Below are positions 6,584-11,287 of a stretch of 11,287 nt of DNA, piece after piece; position 1 is the stretch's first letter; each line of letters starts with the position of its first letter. Position numbers and translations under genes: made by a program. This DNA is from CAG-917 sp051883555 (GTDB lineage: Bacteria > Bacillota > Clostridia > Christensenellales > CAG-917), in NCBI GenBank assembly GCA_051883555.1, contig JBJETY010000022.1, positions 1-11,287 of the forward strand, read 5' to 3'. The notes under the pieces are model-generated. The model was not told the origin of the DNA, did not search any database, and worked only from the letters and a program-made list of their open reading frames with translations.

Positions 6584-8969
6584 TTATCTCCTTAATAACC
6601 CGATAAGTCGGCGACTTGTCTAAGTCGGTTTTTATATCTGCAATATTTATAATACCCTTTTCGTCAAACGAAATCAAGGTCAACTCCTGAAAAATCTGCA
6701 AAGATGCTAAAAAATAATATTCGTCTATAGCCGTCTGCTGCATAATTTCCGATTGAATCTTCGAAGTCAATTTCATTCCCCTCTTACGCCTTAATGCCGA
6801 AAAAACGTTAAGCAACTTTTCTCTGGTTACGTGCGGACAACGCTGAATAAACGCTTTGTCGTATAAATATGCGTCGGTAACTGACGCGGCTTTTAATAAC
6901 GACTGTCCGATAGGCGCTTCAAAAAAATATACCCTGTTAAAGACGGAAAAATCAAAATCAGCATTCGGACAAAGCACTATCTGATTCTGCGGACTGCTGC
7001 TTGCTCTTTTGCCTATTCCGATAAGCAAACGGTCAAAATTGGCAACGTTGTTCTGTATAAGTTCAAGTCCCGCATTAGAGAAAGCAACGTACAAACTTCC
7101 GAACTCGCCGCTGTGTATTCTATCCGTCTTTTTTATGCAAGAATAAACGTCGTGCTTTTTAATATCGCTTTCATCGATATCGAGCTTTTTCATTATTTCC
7201 GTTTTAAACGCCGTTTCAACCGCCGTAAAATTACGTTTGTTTTCCGCCGCTACGTTCTCTTCTCCGCTTTCCGAGGTATATTCGTCCGCTCTGCCCGTTT
7301 TAAAAGAATCCAAAGCGGCAACGTTAAGCGCATTGTCGGACAAATTCATATCTTCAACAAAAACGTCTTTAATTGCAAGTTGAGCGGATACCTCATTCTG
7401 AAAAACGGAACGGGATAAATTGACGATAAACTGTGAACGGCACTGCGCCATAAACCTTTCGTCCCATTTATAAAAACCAATCAACTCATTATTGCCGACT
7501 TTTACTTTTATATGCTCGCTCCTGCCAAGCCGTGTAAATTTTAAACCGTCGGCGCATATTCTGAAAACGGGCTTCGGGTTGCCGAAACCTGTCGGTTCCA
7601 GCTTTTCAAGTTCGGCGGCAAAATCGAGAAGCGGCTCTTTTATATCCAGATCCAAATCATAAAAAGTCTTGTCGTAAAAGGTATTTTTATCGAGCGTCGA
7701 CAACTCCTTATTTAACAATTTTTTTACGGTTTCGAATTCGGACTTTACTATAGAAAGACCTGCGGCAAGACTATGTCCGCCAAAAGTTACGTAATGACCG
7801 TCAAACTTTTTCAAAACGTTAAACACGTTAATGCCGCTTATGCTACGACTACTGCCTTTCAAAATCCCGTCCTTTTCGGCAAATAACAACGTCGGACGGT
7901 TATATCTTTCGACAAGTCGAGACGCCGCGATACCCAATATCCCAGCTTCCCATTTGTCGCTTGACAAAACGATAAAATTCAAATCATCGAAATGATTTCC
8001 GAAAAGCATCTTTTCGCAATCGGATACAACCTCATCGCATTTCCGTTGTCTTTGCACGTTGTCGGCTGTCAATTCTTCCGCAATTCGGTGAACGATAAAA
8101 TAGTCGTCGGATAAAAACATTTCTACCGCTTTCATAGCGGTATCCATTCTGCCTGCGGCGTTTATTCTCGGCGCAACCTTATACATGATTTCGTATGCGT
8201 TTACGTTTTCGCTGACCAGCTCTTTTATGGCTAGCGAAGGTTTTTTTCTCATTTTTGCGATTCCTAAAGAGGCAATAATCCTGTTCTCGTTTACAAGCGG
8301 AACGATGTCGGCAATCGTAGCTATTGCCGCAATATCAACGTACTGCAACGCACTTTTACGCCCCATCAACGCTTCGGAAAGTTTCAAAGCAACGCCCGCA
8401 CCGCAAAATTCATAAAACGTTGTCCGCTTGACTTTGGGATTTACGACTATGCAATCAGGCAACTCGTCCTGCGGCTCATGATGGTCTGTTATAATCGTAT
8501 CTATTCCTCTCGCTTTCAAAAACTCGACTTCGTTGACAGCCGTTATGCCGCAGTCGACCGTTATAATCAAATCGACTTTGTGCTTAGCAAGAATTTTTTC
8601 CAAAACGGCAACGCTCATACCGTAACCGTCGTTATTTCTGTCGGGGACAAAATAGTGTAAAGACGAAATTTTATCGATTAAAGTTTTATACAATATCGTA
8701 ATCGCACAAATGCCGTCGCAGTCGTAATCGCCGTAAATTAAAATGCTTTCTTCATTTTGAATTGCCTTATTAATTCTTTGAACGGCTTCACTCATACCTT
8801 CGATATCGAAAGGATTTATCATATATTCAGGCGAAGGATTTAAAAACTCGTTTATATTATCATCGCCTTCTATGCCTCTTGCACGCAAAATTTGCAAAAA
8901 TCTTTGCGACAAATTCAGACAAGATAAAACTTTGGTTTCTTCGGTTTTTTTCACGCATTCAATTCTCAT
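6576..8969 (-). CDS. recJ: Single-stranded-DNA-specific exonuclease RecJ
   Basis: RecJ is a 5'-to-3' ssDNA exonuclease acting in recombination, mismatch and base-excision repair. DHH-family motifs are complete: YGDYDCDG (79-86, with Asp81, Asp83 and Asp85), TVDCG (137-141), TDHH (161-164), an aspartate in IADIVPL (about 221) and PRINAAGRM (267-275). The DHHA1 domain has SSRSISGINV (373-382) and GGHSLAAG (397-404). At 797 residues it is close to Bacillus RecJ and far longer than the roughly 577-residue E. coli protein. The extra C-terminal region (about 560-797) fits the Firmicutes RecJ C-terminal domain. The start is firm: an in-frame TGA lies 24 bases upstream with no start codon between, and the N-terminal sequence fits the family. 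Unusually, no Shine-Dalgarno precedes it; instead a TATAAT box ends 6 bases before the ATG. It is first in the operon with rel and the MBL gene. Confidence 0.96.
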   Translation of the reverse strand: MRIECVKKTEETKVLSCLNLSQRFLQILRARGIEGDDNINEFLNPSPEYMINPFDIEGMSEAVQRINKAIQNEESILIYGDYDCDGICAITILYKTLIDKISSLHYFVPDRNNDGYGMSVAVLEKILAKHKVDLIITVDCGITAVNEVEFLKARGIDTIITDHHEPQDELPDCIVVNPKVKRTTFYEFCGAGVALKLSEALMGRKSALQYVDIAAIATIADIVPLVNENRIIASLGIAKMRKKPSLAIKELVSENVNAYEIMYKVAPRINAAGRMDTAMKAVEMFLSDDYFIVHRIAEELTADNVQRQRKCDEVVSDCEKMLFGNHFDDLNFIVLSSDKWEAGILGIAASRLVERYNRPTLLFAEKDGILKGSSRSISGINVFNVLKKFDGHYVTFGGHSLAAGLSIVKSEFETVKKLLNKELSTLDKNTFYDKTFYDLDLDIKEPLLDFAAELEKLEPTGFGNPKPVFRICADGLKFTRLGRSEHIKVKVGNNELIGFYKWDERFMAQCRSQFIVNLSRSVFQNEVSAQLAIKDVFVEDMNLSDNALNVAALDSFKTGRADEYTSESGEENVAAENKRNFTAVETAFKTEIMKKLDIDESDIKKHDVYSCIKKTDRIHSGEFGSLYVAFSNAGLELIQNNVANFDRLLIGIGKRASSSPQNQIVLCPNADFDFSVFNRVYFFEAPIGQSLLKAASVTDAYLYDKAFIQRCPHVTREKLLNVFSALRRKRGMKLTSKIQSEIMQQTAIDEYYFLASLQIFQELTLISFDEKGIINIADIKTDLDKSPTYRVIKEINV

Positions 8970-8975
8970 ATGAAA

Positions 8976-9004
8976 ATTATAATATAAAAATCAATCTTTT
9001 TAAA
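8976..9004 (-). promoter_or_regulatory. Candidate recJ operon promoter implying a leaderless start
   Basis: The minus strand reads TTTAAA (9004-8999), 17 bp, then a perfect TATAAT (8981-8976). Six bases (TTTCAT) separate the -10 box from the recJ ATG, so the standard start distance puts +1 on the A of the ATG. The -35 match is 4 of 6, and the DNA is AT-rich, so chance cannot be excluded. The lack of any GGAG-like sequence before this gene alone supports it. Confidence 0.5.
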
Positions 9005-9026
9005 GCGTTTTACAAAATTTAAACGC
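9005..9026. promoter_or_regulatory. Inverted repeat GCGTTT / AAACGC next to the recJ -35 box
   Basis: Perfect 6-bp arms at 9005-9010 and 9021-9026 are separated by 10 bp and directly abut the proposed recJ -35 hexamer. No T-run follows on the minus strand, so it is not a usual terminator. An operator for a dimeric regulator is possible. Nothing else of note is visible in 9027-9149. Confidence 0.35.
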
Positions 9027-9149
9027 ATTGCAAAGATTTAATTTGTTATCGCCATACTTTTATCCGAATTTTAGCGGCAAAACTGCGTCTGCATTTTAAA
9101 TTCGCCGATTATCATAAAAGCATAGTTTCCAACCGCTATTACGTTTTTT

Positions 9150-9177
9150 TTGCAATATAAAAATTGCAATATAAAAG
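9150..9177. repeat. 14-bp tandem duplication beside the lipoprotein terminator
   Basis: TTGCAATATAAAAA (9150-9163) is followed directly by TTGCAATATAAAAG (9164-9177), 13 of 14 identical. It overlaps the downstream foot of the terminator hairpin and duplicates the T-rich stretch of the minus-strand transcript. This could be a replication-slippage duplication. Confidence 0.6.
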
Positions 9178-9217
9178 AAAAGAGCAAATACGATAATCGC
9201 ATCTGCTCTTCTCTTTT
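9173..9217 (-). terminator. Strong terminator hairpin after the lipoprotein gene
   Basis: Arms at 9173-9186 and 9204-9217 pair at 13 of 14 positions with one mismatch. The 17-base loop contains a small CGA/TCG dyad. On the minus strand the outer 3' arm is TTTTCTTTT, giving the U-rich tract of an intrinsic terminator. It lies 122-166 bp downstream of the lipoprotein stop and isolates that unit from recJ. Confidence 0.75.
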
Positions 9218-9248
9218 AGTATAACCGATTTTATTTTTCCTTGTCGCA

Positions 9249-9336
9249 AACGGTTTATCTGTGTTTTAAACCTAAAAACCGTTATCGCTTTATTTCATTT
9301 CCCCGTTAGGGAAAACCAAATCGGAAATGCATTCCG
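9249..9336 (-). other. Hairpin-rich trailer of the lipoprotein gene
   Basis: Between the lipoprotein stop and the terminator there are three further dyads: CGGAA / TTCCG (9322-9336, 5 bp), TTTCCC / GGGAAA (9298-9314, 6 bp, 5-base loop) and AACGGTTT / AAACCGTT (9249-9256 with 9276-9283, 8 bp, 19-base loop). None has a following T-run on the minus strand, so they are not usual terminators. They would make the mRNA 3' region highly folded and could protect it from exonucleases or form a trailer-derived small RNA. Confidence 0.5.
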
Positions 9337-9338
9337 CA

Positions 9339-10934
9339 TTATTTAATCATGCTGATACTTGCAACCTTTTCTGCACTGACTGTGATTTTAAATACGTTGG
9401 TGTGCGTATCGCTTTCTATAGTATATCCTGCAGGTACAGCCGAAGTATCGAGCAAAAACTCACCGGTGCCGTTAGAAATTCCTATTTCAAAGACGTCTTC
9501 TCCTAAAGTAAACTGCATATTTCCTTTTCCAATTTGTGGACTTACCCAGAATGAGAAGTCTGCGTTTTGTTCGACTATAAAATAATCTTCAAGTTGACCA
9601 TCAACAGCCAAAGATATGTCGAGCACGCTATCTTCGAAAGAATAAATCGATTTATTGGTTTCACCGCGTAAAATTCTGATTTTCTTTATACCTTCGATTG
9701 AATCGTAATTTTCCCAAAAAATGTCATAATCGTTGATGCCCGATAAAGGCGCAAAATCGAGATTGTAATTATTAATCAATAATGCCCCTGTGACACCGTT
9801 ATCATACCATTTGTAAAGGTCGATTACGACGTTGTCGCCATTGTCCGTAAACGTTAATTCGCTATTAAAGCTATCTCTGAAACACTTTTCAAACATGCCT
9901 ATGCTTTTTAACTTCATAACTAACGAAGGAAGAGCAACTTTAAGTTTTATGCTGTTTGCCGAAATGACGTTTTCAAGCGAGATTTCGTTATTTTTTGCAG
10001 GATATTCCGTGCCGTCGATTATATAGGTTAAATTTTCCTCTCCGATTGCCATTGAATAGAATTTTACATATTGTTTTAACTTATAATTTGCAGCAGTATT
10101 TTCAGGATATTCATATTTAGTGCCTATTCCGACAGTAACGTCGTTATCGTACAAAGTAACGGTATAAACGGTTTTTAAAGCCTTATCATCGAAGTCGACT
10201 TTAATCTCGCTTTCGATACCGGAAGTAGTTTCACAATCGAATTTTACGAATTCATAACCAAACATACTGACGTCTTTGCCAGATTCGTTCGACTCGTTTA
10301 TCTTCCAGACGCTTATCTGAAGCTGTTGAGTCTGTTTTAAGTTTCCGAGCTTGTTTTTAAACTCTGTGCTTTCAATCAATGAAGATAATCCGAAAAGAGA
10401 ATATTCGGCAGTGCCGTCAAGAGTTTCATCGCCTTCCAATTTTAAATTGAATCTCAATTTGCCGGTGTCGCCATAGGTTGAAGCTGCTTCATAAACCAAA
10501 AGGCTCAAAGAACCGCTTTTGAGAGCGGTAGAACCTAAAAATTCAACAGTAATGCTTCCGTTTACCGTGCCTAAACTTGCATAATAATATTCACTTTCTG
10601 CGTTATCTGCGTCTCTAACGAAATCGATAACTTTTCCGTTTGCCTTTATCTGCAAATCTCCGATATCATATCCTTTCTTGAGCCATAAGAAAACAAAACC
10701 TTCTTCACCTTTTTCAAGCGTATATCTCATATTTTCGCCCACATCGCCGCTCGTTGACCAACCGGACGTAGTATTAGACACAAAGATACATTCAACACCT
10801 TCGATGAAATTTTCTTTTTCAACCGGAACGCCGTTGACGTAACAAGTATCGTCCGAATCGCCATTACATGCAACGAAAACAAGACAAGTAACCAAGCATA
10901 AAGCTATGACTAAAAACAATAGACCTTTTTTCAT
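9339..10934 (-). CDS. Secreted lipoprotein of unknown function
   Basis: I do not recognise the family as a whole. The N-terminus is a lipoprotein signal peptide: MKKG, a hydrophobic core at about residues 5-22, then a lipobox ending FVAC with Cys23 as the likely lipidated residue. The acidic stretch NGDSDD after it fits an exported, membrane-anchored protein. The remainder (531 aa in total) is acidic and apparently rich in beta strands, with no further membrane segment or LPXTG anchor. Residues about 66-135 (KKGYDIGDLQIKANGKVID, ending GSITVEFLG) resemble the GYD...VxANGK beta modules of Firmicutes surface proteins; this is a weak match by eye. No catalytic motif is visible. AAAGGAGAG precedes the ATG. 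The gene appears monocistronic, with its own promoter, a structured leader and a terminator. A role in binding or envelope structure is a guess. Confidence 0.88.
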   Translation of the reverse strand: MKKGLLFLVIALCLVTCLVFVACNGDSDDTCYVNGVPVEKENFIEGVECIFVSNTTSGWSTSGDVGENMRYTLEKGEEGFVFLWLKKGYDIGDLQIKANGKVIDFVRDADNAESEYYYASLGTVNGSITVEFLGSTALKSGSLSLLVYEAASTYGDTGKLRFNLKLEGDETLDGTAEYSLFGLSSLIESTEFKNKLGNLKQTQQLQISVWKINESNESGKDVSMFGYEFVKFDCETTSGIESEIKVDFDDKALKTVYTVTLYDNDVTVGIGTKYEYPENTAANYKLKQYVKFYSMAIGEENLTYIIDGTEYPAKNNEISLENVISANSIKLKVALPSLVMKLKSIGMFEKCFRDSFNSELTFTDNGDNVVIDLYKWYDNGVTGALLINNYNLDFAPLSGINDYDIFWENYDSIEGIKKIRILRGETNKSIYSFEDSVLDISLAVDGQLEDYFIVEQNADFSFWVSPQIGKGNMQFTLGEDVFEIGISNGTGEFLLDTSAVPAGYTIESDTHTNVFKITVSAEKVASISMIK

Positions 10935-10947
10935 TTTCTCTCCTTTT

Positions 10948-11047
10948 AAAAACTTACGTTTTTTGAAATTGTATCTAAGCCGAATAAAACACTTACCGCA
11001 AAATTTAAAACTACAATCCGTAGCAAGCGCATATTTGCTTAGACAAT
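10948..11047 (-). promoter_or_regulatory. Candidate structured leader RNA of the lipoprotein gene
   Basis: The leader is about 110 nt. A long-range helix joins the predicted transcript start to a site near the gene: ATTGT+CTAAGC (11047-11037) pairs with GCTTAG-AT-ACAAT (10980-10968), 11 bp with a 2-base bulge. Inside it CTTGC (11027-11023) can pair with GTAAG (10996-10992) using one G-U, and CTAC / GTAG (11023-11011) forms a small hairpin sharing one base. A separate hairpin AAAAAC-GTAA-GTTTTT (10963-10948), with a GNRA-type loop, ends just before the Shine-Dalgarno. It matches no riboswitch that I know. An mRNA-stabilising 5' stem is the simplest reading. Confidence 0.4.
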
Positions 11048-11050
11048 ATT

Positions 11051-11079
11051 ATTAAAGCACAATTTTCAATATTTGTAAA
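11051..11079 (-). promoter_or_regulatory. Probable promoter of the lipoprotein gene
   Basis: The minus strand reads TTTACA (11079-11074), 17 bp, then TTTAAT (11056-11051), each 5 of 6 to consensus. The predicted start is near 11044, at the foot of the leader helix described separately. Confidence 0.55.
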
Positions 11080-11091
11080 TATCTAAAGGCA

Positions 11092-11109
11092 ATTTATTTA
11101 AAAATAAAT
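11092..11109. repeat. Perfect AT palindrome upstream of the lipoprotein promoter
   Basis: ATTTATTT, a 2-bp centre and AAATAAAT form a perfect 18-bp palindrome ending 13 bp upstream of the -35 box. An UP-element-like or operator role is possible, but pure AT palindromes are common by chance in such DNA. Confidence 0.4.
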
Positions 11110-11171
11110 ACTATTTACGTCGTTTCGCTACGCTATTTTAATGTAATTTTTGTAATTTTGAAACCAAATAG

Positions 11172-11287
11172 TTTGATTATCTTACACAAATGTTTGATTG
11201 CTTTTTAATAACGCTTTGATTGTTTAAAATACCGTTTGATTGTCTTTAATAACTTTTGATTGCTTAAAATATCGTTTGATTGTCTTT
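11172..11287. repeat. Degenerate 20-bp tandem repeat (TTTGATTG units) running off the right edge
   Basis: TTTGAT begins at 11172, 11193, 11215, 11235, 11255 and 11275, spacings of 21, 22, 20, 20 and 20 bp. Each copy continues TTG or TTA and then an AT-rich tail. Tails alternate between a TTAAAATAyCG type and a CTTTAATAAC type in the last copies, suggesting a 40-bp higher-order unit. The copies become more regular toward the window edge, so the array probably continues. No coding capacity is visible in 10935-11287. It could be protein-binding sites in helical phase or a slippage-generated repeat. Confidence 0.75.

Noticed and set aside
5585..6595. Long open frame on the plus strand (336 codons) opposite rel
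   Set aside because: It lies antisense to the well-supported rel coding sequence, its product has no recognisable motif, and it is rich in Phe, Arg and Tyr as expected of a reverse-frame shadow.
9178..9270. Independent small-RNA promoter with a TATACT box before the terminator
   Set aside because: The only -35-like sequence (TTGCGA) lies 20 bp away, too far for a confident promoter.
11172..11287. CRISPR or replication-origin iterons
   Set aside because: The spacing is too short and the tails too similar for CRISPR spacers, and there is no DnaA-box consensus or replication gene to support an origin.

Overview
This 11.3 kb window looks like chromosomal DNA from a low-GC, anaerobic, Gram-positive-type bacterium of the Clostridia. 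The likeliest source is an uncultured gut lineage, but no marker here fixes the family. The evidence is AGGAG-type Shine-Dalgarno (SD) sequences, a HemZ-type radical SAM protein, a long Firmicutes-style RecJ (797 aa), a single bifunctional Rel protein, and the gene order recJ-rel-MBL-hemZ. As I remember it, that order is a remnant of a common clostridial block (recJ-apt-relA-dtd-MBL-hemZ-hisS-aspS). All recognisable genes lie on the minus strand, so transcription runs from high to low coordinates.

Layout in transcription order (right to left). 11287-10935: AT-rich upstream DNA with a degenerate 20/40-bp tandem repeat running off the edge, a promoter (TTTACA-17-TTTAAT) and a potentially folded leader. 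10934-9339: a 531-aa secreted lipoprotein of unknown function. 9338-9173: a trailer with several hairpins, ending in a strong terminator hairpin. 8969-3807: the tight recJ-rel-MBL operon; recJ has a -10 box exactly where a leaderless mRNA would need it, while rel and the MBL gene carry strong SDs inside the preceding coding sequence. 3806-3482: AT-rich intergenic DNA with the hemZ promoter. 3481-2075: hemZ. 2074-1657: an intergenic region with a four-unit 23-bp tandem repeat that can fold as a string of RNA hairpins, then the rpsO promoter and leader. 1656-1393: rpsO with a clear terminator. 1289-1: the N-terminal 60% or so of pnp, cut by the window edge.

The genes are mostly housekeeping: RNA decay (PNPase), ribosome (S15), ppGpp metabolism (Rel), recombination and repair (RecJ), a metallo-hydrolase and a porphyrin-type radical SAM enzyme. 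No mobile element, CRISPR array, tRNA, rRNA or defence system is visible. The unusual material is in the intergenic DNA: two unrelated tandem repeat arrays, possible structured leaders in front of rpsO and the lipoprotein gene, a heavily folded lipoprotein trailer, and a probable leaderless start for recJ. Function for these elements is inference from sequence; only the repeats, pairing potential and spacings are seen directly.
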